Assembly (NCBI GenBank): GCA_036971615.1
Contig: JAYKKR010000004.1
Location: 1,426,001 to 1,490,000 of the forward strand
Direction of reading: 5' to 3'
DNA length: 64,000 nucleotides
DNA from: Amyloporia xantha
Lineage: Eukaryota; Basidiomycota; Agaricomycetes; Polyporales; Adustoporiaceae
Positions 12,005 to 24,576 of the stretch are shown here, piece by piece. The notes below the pieces were generated by a model. The model was not told the DNA's origin and ran no database searches. It saw only the letters and a list, made by a program, of their open reading frames with translations. The first letter of the stretch is position 1. Each line of letters starts with the position of its first letter. The position numbers were made by a program, and so were the translations under genes.

Positions 12005-12166
12005 CTTAGTGTCGGTATCAGTGCTGTTCTGTGGGCCGGGGCGTATTCACATGCGCCACTGGACCCGCTCGCGTCGTCCTCGCGGCCGCGGGAGCTGTTC
12101 ACGATCGCGTCGGAGGTGCTGGGCGTCGCAGAGCATCTCCAGACGGTTCTCAACGAGGAGCAGGAT
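12005..12166 (+). pseudogene. Orphan exon-like open segment, 54 codons
   Basis: The plus strand is open from just after a TGA (12002-12004) to a consensus donor GTAAGG at 12167. The translation starts LSVGISAVLWAGAYSH and includes RELFTIASEVLGVAEHLQ, which reads like a well-formed helical protein segment, reminiscent of the middle region of fungal transcription factors, though I cannot name a family. I could not find matching exons on either side, so it is probably a gene fragment, or an exon of a gene whose other parts I missed. Confidence 0.35.
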
Positions 12167-12853
12167 GTAAGGGTGAACAACAGTAGCATCTTTACCCTTT
12201 GATAATAGGTAGAAGGTTGACTGCCCAAAAGCGAATTGCAATCCTGGCTCTAAAACTTTCTCCCTGTCTCATTCATGCTACGTCTAATTGCATTGACTTA
12301 TGAGCTGATGGTATTGCGACGTGATGGGTACTAAGATGAAGGTCCGGCAACCGTGAAGGGCACAGTCTAAGGTCATTTGGATTCGGGCGTGCGGAGCATC
12401 GCCGTCTCAAACCAAGTAAGGTATAGCTGCCAGCAGCACCTAGCTATGAACGGCGGCCTCAAGGGCGCGTCAGGGCGCGCCCAGATGAACGCGGCATCAC
12501 GTGCATATTTTGAATCGATCCGATGGACGGTCTTCACCCGAATCAGTTCGTTTTGATTTCTGAACTGCCTGGATTGGCCGAGGCTAGTTCGGACTCGGGC
12601 CAGTGTTGATCAGTGCGTTCAGCCTTAGCCGCTGCCCTCCAGAGCTCGACTTACAGAGACACCCAGTCTTGGTACACCACTGGCGACCCTCACAGCCTTA
12701 GAGGAGCGCGCGATCCAGTCAGCCAGCCCGATAGACGACGTTCCTGGCGGTTACCGTGACGCGGTCTTCTTGACGGTTCCCCCGAGATAGGCTCCTCTTG
12801 CGTCCTACCGCATCCAGTCTTTCCACCTTCGTCTCTCAGTATACCCCGTCATC

Positions 12854-14326
12854 ATGAATTTCTTCAAGTCCAAGCCACGCACTCCTCCAGATCTGGTGCG
12901 GGGCCTGCGCGATGCACTCCCCAAACTCGAGGCGGGCCCTCCTGGGGGAGAACAGAGACGCAAGGTGAGCGGCGGCTCCAGCTCCCAGCGAGAGTCGAAC
13001 AGGCTGACACCGCATGCCAGGCGAACGAGGAGGCCGGCAAGAACCTGCAGCAGATCAAAGCGATCCTCTACGGCGACGGTGGTACGTGTGCCACATGCTC
13101 TCTTTCCTCCGAGTCCCACTCACACAGCACGCAGACCCGGTTCCAGAGCTCGTCGCGCAGTTGGCGCAGGAGATGTATGCAGTAGACCTGCTGCACCACC
13201 TGCTGATACATATTGGACGACTCGAGTTTGAGGCTCGCAAAGATGTGGTACAGATCTTCAACAACCTGCTCCGGCGGCAGATTGGCGCGCGCTTCCCGAC
13301 CGTCGAGTACCTCAGTGGCCACCGGGAAGTTCTCTTCGCGGCGTTCGACGGATACAGGAACGAGGAGGTTGCATTGAACACAGGCATGATCCTGCGCGAG
13401 ATGCTTCGCCATGAGACGCTCGCGCGAATATTACTGCAGTCCGAACAGTAAGCGTGTGACGCCTGTCAGCGTGAGGGTTGCTGATTCACAGGTCAGATTT
13501 TACACGTTCCCGCACTACATAGAAACCACAACGTTTGGCGTTTCCTGTGATGCCTTTGCCAATCTCAAGGAGACCCTAACACGCCATAAGACTATGGTGG
13601 CCGAATACCTGGATAAGAATTACGATAGGGTGCGTATCATTCGATCCCGACGATCTACCGCTGCTCTTTACTGATCCGATCGTTGCAGTTTTTCAATTCC
13701 TTCACGACCCTTATTATGTCTTCGAACTACGTCACGAAGCGACAATCGCTCAAACTGCTTGGGGAGATCCTACTTGACCGGGCCAACTTCTCAGTGATGA
13801 CGCGATACATTGCAAGTGAGGCGAACTTGAAGACGATGATGAATCTATTGAGAGATAAGAGCAAGAACATTCAATTTGAAGCTTTCCATGTGTTCAAAGT
13901 ACGTATAGATGCTAGTTCCATTTTATCCTGCCCACCCCGCGCGCAGAATGACTATGCGGTACTGATTTCCTGATGCACATTTCTCGACACAACAGGTGTT
14001 TGTGGCAAATCCGAAGAAGCCACCACAGATCGAGAACATACTCCGGCGAAACAAGGATAAGTTGTTGAACTTCCTCAAGAACTTCCATAATGACAAGGAG
14101 GGTGCGTTGTGTTACCTGTGGCCGATTTTATGATGCAACATTGCGTCTATCCTTCTTCCTTTTTGTGTGCAAGAATTACTGATGCACTGTCTCATTCGGT
14201 CATAGATGAACAATTCACGGTGAGATTTAGTCTCAATCGGTTGCTAAGTGTTCGTGACACTGACTCGCTTTTACCTTCCTTTAGGACGAGAAACAATTTC
14301 TCATCGTGCAGATAGAGAACCTTTGA
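12854..14326 (+). CDS. hym1: Mo25/CAB39-family scaffold protein
   Basis: Mo25 proteins (Hym1 in yeast, HymA in Aspergillus) are helical-repeat scaffolds that bind and activate germinal-centre and LKB1-type kinases and act in the RAM/MOR pathway for polarity and cell separation. Eight exons (12854-12964, 13021-13081, 13135-13447, 13497-13629, 13689-13898, 13996-14101, 14206-14219, 14285-14326) join in frame into 329 residues, the usual length. Signature parts include the N-terminal [31 protein letters not shown], the [19 protein letters not shown] block, and [11 protein letters not shown], ending with [13 protein letters not shown]. Exon 7 is only 14 nt. No damage is seen. Pyrimidine-rich sequence precedes the start codon. 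Confidence 0.96.
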
Positions 14327-15167
14327 TGATTTGCGTCATTCCGTGTTCCCGACACCCATTACTCCCTCGCAATCTACCACTTGCTCGCCTCGATATCAGC
14401 CTCGTTCATATTCGCACGCGCCTCTGCTGCAACCGCGCTGGAAGATGTGTCTTCCACGTCGATCTCGAAGATATACAGATTCTTCACCCTTAGCCTTGAC
14501 CACTCACTCCTTGTCTGCCACTACGCTCTGTGGCTTCTCTTTGTCTCCTCGTCGCACCGTGTATCACCAGCATTAGTCGTGCCCATCTCATATTCCTTGT
14601 CTGCTTCATCCCCGTTTCGTGCATTCTTGTCGCTTTATGACGTCTCGTCACAGCTCTCAGTGCCCATATGTGTAATCGGATAGGACTCAACTCGCGCAGT
14701 GTTTACCATGTAGATTGCGCAATGTGAACTACGCCGGAATTAGGACTTGGGACTCATACTGAGAAGACGATTCTCTGGTACTGAATATTGAATGGCCATC
14801 CTAGGTATTGATTGGAAACGTGGTACTCTCGCTGTGATCTGAGTTCAAAACGTCGCTTGCTATCGTGTATAGTCTGCATTGCTCCAAATGGTGTCTTGTA
14901 CAGGCACTGACCTTTCATTCATCTAGTTCTTGAACTGCCATCCGCTGGCGCCACTCATAACTATGAATGGGCCTCCTCTCGAACCGCGAAACGTCACATA
15001 TCATGTGATAACGTGACGGACCTGCGCGGCGGCAAGCCACGCTTGTACCGTGGGGCCACAGGAAATCTTGCTTCCTCCTCCAATATAGTAGCTTTGAGTC
15101 AACCTATTGCTTACTTACTCGTGAGCACTACCACCTTGGCGGACTTGAGAAAGGTCGCGAAGCTCTA
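14327..15167. other. Intergenic stretch between two plus-strand genes
   Basis: This covers the 3' region of the Mo25 gene and the promoter of the FunK1 gene. The several open frames at 14248-14690 are low-complexity Ser/Leu/Arg readings without motifs. Nothing else is apparent. Confidence 0.5.
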
Positions 15168-17661
15168 ATGGACGATTCCGGCGCATCCATTCCTCAATAC
15201 AACCCAGAAGAATTCATCTCCAATGTCCTTCCGCCACTGCGAGATGGACTACAAGTCAACAGGGTCCTAGCAAACCTACGAGAAGGCCCAGATCCTGCAA
15301 TAAATAGCGATCATCTGTGGAAATGGTTTCAGAAAGATCCAGTCAAGATGAATCTATCAGAAAACACTGCTTTCAAGCCACTGGAAGCATTGGCCGACGC
15401 GATTGCCGAAGCTACTGGTCTGGGTGATGAGTGCAGACTTCTGGACTTCAGAAACAATCCGAATGCAGTGCCGGAAAGCGAGCATCGACGCCCAGATGGG
15501 TACTTCGTTCTACGCAGAGAGCGCGGCCAGAAAGCACGACTTCTTTGGAGCGACGTTGTCCTTTCTGCCGAATACAAGTTGCACACCACGGATAAGGACA
15601 AATACGATGTAAGCGATGGACTTGGGCTTATATCGAATACCCGATTAACTGGTCTCTTCAGGATATGGTCAAGGTTGCGTGGAGTATGCATCGTTGCATG
15701 CGCGAGGATCCCTGCCGTAGATTCACATACGGCCTGACGATTGAGAAAACAGAGATGAGGCTTTGGTTCTGCAGCCGCAGTGGTGCGATAGTCTGTGAGC
15801 CGTTCGACTTTGCTACGGTGAGGGACGCCGATTCAGCCAACTCGATCTCTGCTCACATTTCCTACAGGAGCACGAAAAGGTGGTTGAAGTTTTCCTGAGG
15901 TTCATGTACGCGAAGAAGCATGAAGTGGGATGGGATCCTACCATCGAACGTGTCGCTGTAAAGAAGAACGTACCGCCATGCTATGACTACACTTTGAAGA
16001 ACAAGGCAGGGGAAGAAACAAAGTATCGGACCGTCGAGATCATATCCGACAGTGGTGCCAACCCGCTGCGTGGTCGAGGTACTCGAGTGTGGAAGGTGCG
16101 AAAGGTGGTCGACGGAACTCCATGTGGCCCATATTATGCATTGAAAGACTGCTGGATCGACTCGGATCGTGCTAGGGAGGGCGACATTCTAGAAGAGCTG
16201 AACAATTCGGCTCCTCTCCCCGGAGAGGACGTTCCTTTCGAGAATTATCTGTTGACTGTTATTTGTCATTGGGACGTTCATATCTGTGGTGCAGTCGACG
16301 ATACTATGGTACCTACAAAGCGGGGCTCCATACCGATGAAGGCTCGTTCCGCATTCGGCGTTCAACCCTTGCGACCTTCGATGCCCGTGCGCTCTGTCGG
16401 CGGGCCATCAGGTACAGGTACTGGCCATGACATCTCTCTTGTGGAGCACAAAGCCCATGCGTCTTTCCCTCTGCCTACCTACTCGTATCTTGGCAAGACG
16501 CACTATCGCATTGTGCTTGAGGAAGTCTGCGACACCATAAGAGACTTAACCTCATTGAATGGGATATGCCGTCTATTGGCTCAAGCGGAGCATGGTAAGA
16601 TATCCCTGTCGAAAGATGTGCCCTTTCACTGAAATCTTTGATAGAATTGCAGGGCCTTCATGGGCGTGGATGGGTTCATCGGGACATCAGTACAGGAAAT
16701 CTTCTTGTTTACGAAAACAACCTCAAGTTGAGTGATCTCGAATATGCGAGGAAGATGCATGCGATAACGACGCACGAAATTCGTACTGTGGGTGCCCTTA
16801 TTGTGTTCATATCATATGTGTTTTAAAATGTCTTCGTTACAGGGAACAGCTGAGTTTATGGCGGTGGAGGTGGAGTCTCGGCGGTACAAGTTCACTCCTA
16901 AAGGTACCCGTCGCCAGTGGCCACAGCCTGCACTTCGATACAATCCCATGCACGATCTTGAATCTGTCTGGTGGATCGCGATGTATTTCGTGTTCAACAA
17001 ACGCATCGTCAGTGTTGGAGACACTCCCGCATCGTGGGACACTATGCAACAGCAGTATTTTGCTCGCGACCTCTTCTACACGGGATTGAACAGACGTACG
17101 GCCCTTCTGGACTCAGTGGATATTGAGGAGGGTCTGTTCACAATCTATCCTTCTATTCTCGAAGCCGGAGAAAAGTTACAGGATGTGCGAAAGCTCCTAC
17201 TGGAACGTTATCTGACCGTTGAGACCAAGATAGCCGACATAGATCATCATGCTGCCGACGGTCTGCATCCCCAATTCGCCGAGCACTTCAGATGCATGGC
17301 AGAAGCATTAGATCACAAGGGAGAAGTCATTATTTCTACGTTTGAGAGCACGAGGCAGAAGGTCGAGGAGGAAAACGACAACATACATGACGAAGCCGAG
17401 GAAGAAGAGACCGATAATCCTGTGTCCAGGGATGATCGTCCAGAGACTTCAGTTATAGGGCGAGTGGGACGCGATGTAGACTCGGAGCTCCGCGGAATGG
17501 AAGAAACCTCCAGGCGCATCGTTGGAGGTTCCGATTTGACGGAGCCAGAGCTCCCGAACTCCCAGGAGGGGAGGGGCGTCAAGCGGTCGAATCCTAGCGC
17601 ACTGGAGGAGGAGCCTGACGCCCCGGCAACGAAACGAAGAGCAAACACGCGGGGAGAGTAG
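15168..17661 (+). CDS. FunK1-family protein kinase
   Basis: FunK1 kinases are a fungus-specific, lineage-expanded family with a split kinase fold; their substrates are mostly unknown. Five exons (15168-15608, 15662-15817, 15868-16594, 16645-16787, 16843-17661) join in frame into 761 residues. The N-terminal ~200 residues form the characteristic pre-kinase region. The kinase core shows a Lys strand (YYALKDCW), the catalytic loop HRDISTGN, LSDLEYA at the place of DFG (a D-L-D/E form is usual in this family), GTAEFMAVEV as the APE-like segment, and HDLESVWWI, a family hallmark. The last ~110 residues are acidic then Lys/Arg-rich, with a possible nuclear localisation stretch near the C terminus. 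The HRD Asp and the following Asn are intact, so activity is plausible. Confidence 0.92.
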
Positions 17662-19280
17662 CAGACTGTTGAGGTTGAAACGTCGTCCTCTACCTCTGCG
17701 GCTATCACACTGCGGCCCATTGATTCTACGCGACCCGGAACCAGCAGCGGAGCGCGTCGTGACTAATTCTGTTAATGACGCTGTCCTGAAAGGTCTGTTT
17801 TTCTTCACTGGTATAGTATTCCTATTTGCTTTCGTTGTTTTCTGTTTCATATCTGTCGCTGCTATCCCCATGCATTGGAATACAACATGTATCGTTGTAG
17901 TATACTGATATATTAAAATACTGTAATGTATCTAAATCCCTTCTTCACCGGAGGTGCTTATGCTACCCGTCTATCTATCAATTTTTTGAGAAGCTCGGTG
18001 GGGATTTTTTCCGAGGCAGCATTTTGCCTCAATACAGCTTTGGTAGGTTTTCGATCGGGCTGATCGTACACACATTGATCGCTGATTATAAGACGTATCG
18101 TAGCTCTACCACCATTCAATGACTCTGTGGACCACATTTACACGGACACGGGCTTACGAGGGACGTGTAGCTACCCGGGGCCTGGGCGGAGGATTCGTAG
18201 GCCGTCGGCTTGTATACGAGCAAGTTCCAAGCCAGTCGTAGACGATGTGAGTTCTTGCTGGTTTTGTGATAGCTTATCTTATCCTTTGCTTTGGCACGTT
18301 CGAACACGCACCCGCCGCTTGGGGGCTTGTTAAGGACTCCTTATGGTCGTATTGTGTTTCAGTATCGCTGTATACTTGCGTTATATCGTGCCGATTCCGT
18401 CGCATTGTGTGAATTTGATGCTGGCCTGAAGCTGTTCGCGTTCGAATTTATGGACCATCGGCCAGGGATTATCAGAAATTTCCTTTTGTCCATCATAAGT
18501 CGATTGGGACAACACAACCGTTAGTCAATGTGGTGCAGGGTCGGGGATCGACAGACAAAGGTGTACTCGTCTCGTTGCAGTGTGACACTGATCCAGAAGC
18601 TCTTGCAATGGCCCGAGCCCCGGGGAATTTTTTTTTAAATTCTACAAATTTATACTCCATACTATTAAGTACATGTGGAGTGCCGGACAAGTAGATAATG
18701 TGGGCTCCGCGCCCTACTGTGGTCGCTTTCCGGAGCAGTCTGCAACCTGGGGCGGCGAAGCCGCCCTACCTTAACACCATACCATAACCGTCCCCGTAAG
18801 GCCGGTCCCCGGAGCGCACTCAGGGGGAACCCCGGTTAGAGGCTCCCACGTACGCCCTCGACCAAAGGCACTTCCACCTAAGGCTAGTAAAGGACGGGTG
18901 CCTAGTAAAACAGGCCCGGGGAATTGCTGACCGGATCTCCTCTACTAGTAGCTGTCTCAGTCCCGAGAGAAGATAAGTCCTAAGGCGAAGGACACGTTTA
19001 AAAGAGTGGCCATTGCAAAGTTTATTGGCCGGCCAAATATGCGTGCCATTTGCAGTGAGTGGGACGCAGAGCCTGAGGAGTCAGGACTCCGAACAGTGCG
19101 CCGTCGTGCGCAGCCCGTTCAAGTCTACCTTAGACAAATCAGAGCAAAAGGCCAGATATTCCGTGGCCTCTGCACAAGATTAGTGTCAAGCCAAGCGGTG
19201 TCTCGTATATTATACATCGGAAAGGGAGATACAGAAACAAAGATTCTCCATACGAACACTGAACCGCGTGGTCAAGACTC
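17662..19280. other. Gene-poor stretch with a GC-rich structured block
   Basis: No convincing gene. From about 18700 to 19000 the DNA changes to a GC-rich block containing a perfect hairpin GGGCGGCGAAGCCGCCC near 18751 and several runs of the type CCCCGG. An open frame at 19006-19308 follows but has no motif. The block differs in composition from the AT-rich sequence on both sides and may be an old insertion, but I found neither terminal repeats nor a target duplication. Confidence 0.4.
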
Positions 19281-19283
19281 GAA

Positions 19284-20075
19284 GCGGGTTTTCAACATCG
19301 AACACTGACAGTTCAGTGGCGGCCCGGAGAAGCCGCCAGAGCAACTGTCAGTAGGACCCCGGGAAGTTGGATTGGCAGATAGTACCACGTGATTTCAAAA
19401 ATAAAATGAGAAACCGATCTTCTGTTGGGTGGGAAAGGAGTGAGCTGGCCCGAGCGGGAGGTGAAACGAGCTGCCATGAACTGGTAGAGACGGTCGGCTT
19501 GCTTGTGCACGCGCGTCTTCTTGATGTGGAAAACCCGCTTTCTTCTTCATGTAGTGTCTAATATTAGACGCAGTTTTATGTATCATTATGATCCCCGCTG
19601 TTCAGAGTTCAGAAACTCGCTCTTCATGCACTTTGGAACTGGCTACAGAACCCATTTGCAGTGGCACTACTGCTAGTGCTATTCATCGGAAGGTACCGGT
19701 TTGCTCTTAACCATATCAAGCTGAAGATGAAACATATTCATTGCGCAGCCGTTGCTTTGTTGGACTGTCAATAATCATGGACGAAGGTGTGTCCACGCAG
19801 TTGCCCAGGCAGTACTCGCGGGTGATGTAAGGTCGTGGAAGGACCATCTGTGATGAATATTGACGTTTCACAAGGGATTACTGACAGTCCACGCCGAAAA
19901 ACTGACAGTTCAAGGACGTTTCCTGTTGTCCCCGCCTCTGTCCGATGTCGAAATCTTGGTCAAGTGATAGGGGCTCCAACGAGTAAGCGGAGCCATAACA
20001 TATACCTTTGTACATGCTCCCCAGCGGACGTAAGCGATGGAGGGTGCGTGCGCACTGTCGATGTTGAAAACCCGC
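19284..20075. repeat. Inverted-repeat-bounded segment with a third internal end copy
   Basis: GCGGGTTTTCAACATCGA at 19284-19301 recurs in inverted orientation at 20058-20075, and a degenerate inverted copy (two changes) lies at 19521-19538. CTGACAGT occurs four times within the segment. Just inside the left end, 19304-19352 can fold into a long hairpin: ACTGACAGTT pairs with AACTGTCAGT, and GGCGGC pairs with GCCGCC within it. The arrangement suggests two adjacent or nested small transposons sharing end sequences. I could not define a clear target-site duplication, so the class is open. No transposase is inside. Confidence 0.5.
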
Positions 20076-20989
20076 TTTCATCTTTTTTATAATTCTCAGT
20101 GCACGATTCCGGCTACTTGCGCGGCAGGGCACTCACCACATGCACCGTCAAAGATGGTGTGATCTTACTCTGTTTGACTATCACAGGAAAGATTGATTTG
20201 CGCGCCCAGTAGTCTGAGCCTGTGTCTGATGTGGATGCGGGTTGTTTTATCTCCGAATATTTTCTCTATCAATTGAGCTCGCTAATAATCAACAAATAAG
20301 AAACAGTGGCAGACCTTTGACGAGATATTTATTTTCAAATTGTTCTCTGTTTGTGTCGTCTCGGCTGCGACTCCGAATACTCGTATCCTTATTCATATGC
20401 CACCCTTGGCAGTATCTCAGACAGAACAAAGGCGAGTGCATCGTTCGACCGAAACTACTGCTGTTAATCTGGGACGAATTGCACAGTACCGAGTCCACCG
20501 TGGAAAGATACAGTAACAATGCGCAAGAAGTCTACATAGAGTGTGCATGTATAGAAGAATACCACCGTTAGAAGAGAAAGAAACAGTCTATTGCGACAGA
20601 TACTTTCGTAGCAATACGATTGATATCCTATCAAATATGCTACATTCAACATTCAGACACAGGATGCTCCGAAGAAAGTATCTGAGTAAGATTTCTGGCA
20701 AGATTTGTCAACAGCTAAAATAACTTCGCGCTGATGCCCAATGCAAGATCAAGACTAACGGATGCCGTTGACAATTTTCTGACTCGAACCGATCGAATGC
20801 AGGGTTGATCGCTGTCTTCAAGAACGCAGAATATACCAATATATTCTACATACGTATATGAACAACGTTAATCGTTCCGGATGATCCTTTATAAGTCGGA
20901 AGACATGGCTCAACCGCTTCTGGTGAGTTTGCCCGTCGTTGATACATCCTCACAATTCATGTATTTGCTGGCGAATCCCGCAGTAATCC

Positions 20990-21280
20990 ATCCCCAACCA
21001 TGTTTAATATCTTCTCTAGATCCTCAGCAAATTTGAGGTAATCATCCAGGTTCAGGGAAAATCCAAGCATGCCGAACTTTGATTATCCAAGTATATGGAC
21101 TACGGGATGCCCACCGTTCGGTGAGATCACTGCATCATGTTTGAAATGATTCATAAGGATACGGTCTAGCTTCAGTACTTCATGGATGCCAGCATCAGAT
21201 TCGAAGTTTGCCTTTCTCTCCGAGGAAACATATCCGACTAACACTGCGGCCGGCTTTAAGCTGGCAGGCACCGCCGCCAT
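20990..21280 (-). pseudogene. Possible gene remnant, family unknown
   Basis: The minus strand reads a protein-like segment from 21280 (AAVPASLKPAAVLVGYVSSE) to about 21083. After an in-frame stop, the same frame continues with FGMLGFSLNLDDYLKFAEDL and LEKILNMVGDGL down to about 21000, then meets another stop. The composition is like a globular protein, but the stops and the lack of exon borders suggest a decayed gene. I cannot name the family. Confidence 0.3.
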
Positions 21281-21299
21281 CGTTTCGATCCTATTTACG

Positions 21300-24200
21300 T
21301 CTGCATGATGGAGTCGAAGACACTATACATTATCGAGAATGTGGGGGTTCAAGGTAATGACATAGGAGGAATATATATATTTTTTCAATGAAGATACTGC
21401 GGTTGTTCAACTTATCTAAAGAAATGCTCCGATCGCATTGTGATCGTTCATTCGGACCTTACACTCACTAACAGCACAGTCTAACACTTTGTCTAATATG
21501 TACGAATGGAAGACGGTATATTGGAATTGAGCGAGAACAGTCAGTCATATTCACCGGAATCAAAATCATGCAGACAACGGACATGCATGATATCCAAATT
21601 GGATTTAGCAGTGACCGCTGTTCATTCTCGAGGTGTTATCTTGCCATGCTCACCTCCTGTCTAGTCTGACATATACTTTACGATTCAATGCGTGCGATCC
21701 GAAGCTATGTGGATGATCTGAAGGCAGCACATGCATTCGACCTGAAGGAACATGTTCCATCGAAGACATACATTCAAACCTAAGAAACAAATACATATGT
21801 TTGATCTGATAATAGGGATTCAATCTAACTTCATATACTCGGTCTGGACATATATATAGGATCGAAAACCAATGATCCAATATGCACCGTCTGAACTGTT
21901 TGAATAACGTTCATTCTACAGGAACCTGCATCGTAGATTTCAGAGAATACATTCGATCTGAGAGTAGGGATTCAATTTAACCTTGTGCCTTCGTTCAGGT
22001 ATGCTCTCGACGATCGGTTTATCTTGCGTGGCGTCGCTGATCTCGTTGTACATCTTACAGCGCATTACTCACATCGTTAGTATCCATGGGTACGTTCGCT
22101 TGCTCAACGCTCTGCAGGGCTCGAGCTGACAATCAGAGTAAACAGGTATATTATGAGCTCGAGCTCAGCCCGTGGCACAGGTACCTACCGGCCGATCGTT
22201 GCGTTTCGCAGCGTGCCGCTGATCTTAATGCGAGCGTCGATGTCGTTGTTATGTATCAGAGTTCTCTCGACTGACCATAGGGGCCGGACTGACAATACTG
22301 TATACAGATATATTCACTCTTTGTACCTTACATTCATGAAAAGAAAGCTATGCAGTGAAGCGGACGCCACGCGGCATTCCTACCTCGAACGTCCATCGCA
22401 AATGGACGGTGCGATGACACGCTTACGTCGTCAGCGTGAGCCTCGTCGGTCGGCAGCCGTGTCCGCGGTGGACGTAACATCCGTCGTTGACCAATACGTG
22501 GCACGTGTCCCCTAGCGGCGGGTACATCGGGATAATGCAAATGATAAGTATACATAGAACAAGCAACACATACCTGAGAGCGATCGCGTCTTCGCGCGAT
22601 CCTACAAAGCATATCCCGAAGGGCTATAAGTAGCGGATGAGCTGAGGTAGATGGCTTGGAAGGGGCTGATACGATCCGATGCGGCGCGGTGAGTCTCGGT
22701 GAGGCTGGGAGAGAAAACGAGGCGGCAGGGAGCGTCTGCAGCTGTAGTTTGTGCGAACGGTTGCATGTCGAAGATGAACGAAGGCGCACCGTCGGGGAGA
22801 CGGCGCTGGGCATTGACATGGCTAAGTCGTCTTGCAACCGGCAGCCTGCAGCCTGCAGAGACCGGCCCCGGTCGAATGTTTGATTTGAGGGCACAGTAAG
22901 ACGGGCGCGGGGCTGTAAACGATCTGAGTGTATGAACGCCGACACGCCATAGGTGTGGACCGTGCCTGGTTCGACTCGAGTTTGAGTACCAGGGGAACCG
23001 CTGCGACTGCGAACGGCGTTGACACGAGTGGGCTGGGAAGCCCGACAGCAGAGTATCGTCCGAGCTGAATACACTCGGTCCTGTTCACGCTGGAGCAACG
23101 TTGTCCCCAGTGCACCACTCTGCCCAGTGAACGGCAAAACGGTTCCCGCAGCGCTGGTAGCGAGCGAGTCCCTGCCCCGGCAGTGACGCGTGCCTCCCAA
23201 AGTCGAGGCCTCTACGTCCATCTTCCACGCTCCGTTCCGAAAACGTGCACGAGCGCATTTCCTGCGCATTGCACAAAGAGCGTGCACTGGTACTCGCCGA
23301 GAACGCGCAGCCTTCACTGTGAACGTAAATGAGCTGTGAGTATAGCACGTCCGGTTATGATGCACGAGGACTCACCTAAATGCTAAGCCACCCCACTGTC
23401 CCGTTCTTGTCGGCTACGAGAAGATCAACCTCGCGCGGCGCTCGCACAGGTACGTGCTTCCACATTCCCGATCCTCGGATGTCTTCTCTCTTCTCGTCCC
23501 CTCTGTCAGGACGCTATCCTCCCGTCGCTCTCGCATCGCCATTTCTGTTCACCCCAAACAACCTCAGTGCTGTCAATCTGAACACATATATGCAAGACAG
23601 CTCGAACGCTGGAGCCCGCGCCCTCATCCTGCGGGCTGTGAAAGCTCCAGGCAGAGGCATAATCGTACTAGAAGCCTTCTAACCCTGCCACGGCAATCGT
23701 TCACGACGGAGGCGAGGGGCTTCAAGTCTAGCTGGCGGTAACGGTAGAGGTGAAGACTTAGGAGCGAGATGTCGACCAAGAGGGTGCCGCGCCATGTGCG
23801 ATCGACACCAGATCGTGATCGGCTCGCAAATTTCAGTGAATGAGTCCGGTTTTCGAATTGGTTACACATATGACAAGTCATCCAGAATTTGAATCTGAAG
23901 GAATATGTTCTACCCGAGAAGCGCATATTCGATTTTAATATATATATACGATCTGAAAGCGAGGGTCCAATCCATCCTGATACCGCAGTTCTGATTCAGT
24001 TCGAAGACATAGTATACGATTCGAACCTATCACCCGCTTCGTCTCGAATCTCATCACAGACTCTGGTCTAAAACGCGATTTGCGATCCAATACGCATCAC
24101 CCGAAGTTATACGGATGATCTCAATATAGTAGGTTCAATCTGTCGCCATATGTTCGACCCGAAAATGCACATTCGATCGCAAGGAATAAGCTGGTTTCAA

Positions 24201-24576
24201 AATATGTATTCAATCTGAGAGAAGGCATTTGATTTAAACGTAAAGGTCCATTCGTGTATATACTAGGCTGAAGGCATATCTACGATCCGAGCGTAGCCTC
24301 GCCGTTCGACCCTATCAACGATTCCGTGGTCTGACAAGTGATGTACGATCCAATGGCGCACCTAACAACCATACCGAGTACGAAATATCTAGACCGGGAC
24401 ACTAGAAACATGTCATATCTTCGACTTCGCAGATGGATGGTGGTTGTTTATGGTCTCGACGGCGAGACTTCGTAATATCTGCATGCCCTAAGTTTGGCCA
24501 TGGACTTTGCTCGTCGCGCTCGACTTGTAGGACTAGAGCAGAACTCACCATTGGTAGCAAAAACAAGAGGCTACAC
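21300..24576. repeat. Gene-poor stretch with two related copies of a degenerate repeat
   Basis: Two blocks, about 21680-22010 and 23880-24310, share the phrase pattern (A/T)TTCGATCTGA and GGATTCAAT(T/C), repeated every few tens of bases. They also share a longer diverged match around CCGAAG(C/T)TATG(T)GGATGATCT at about 21699 and 24103. Between them lies a long minus-strand open frame (22334-23365, 343 codons) with a composition typical of chance frames (Arg/Ser/Thr-rich, no hydrophobic blocks), which I do not call a gene. The rest of the stretch holds nothing I can assign. Confidence 0.35.

Noticed and set aside
19070..19110. Hammerhead-ribozyme-like CTGAGGAGTC ... GACTCCGAAC
   Set aside because: The conserved CUGANGA and GAA positions do not line up with a proper stem II, and no stem I or III partners were found.
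22965..23000. tRNA-like GGTTCGACTC
   Set aside because: No D arm, anticodon arm or acceptor stem can be built around it.
22334..23365. Long minus-strand open frame of 343 codons
   Set aside because: Composition is dominated by Arg, Ser and Thr with no hydrophobic core pattern or motif, GC content is high, and no splice sites or family match could be seen; a chance frame is more likely.
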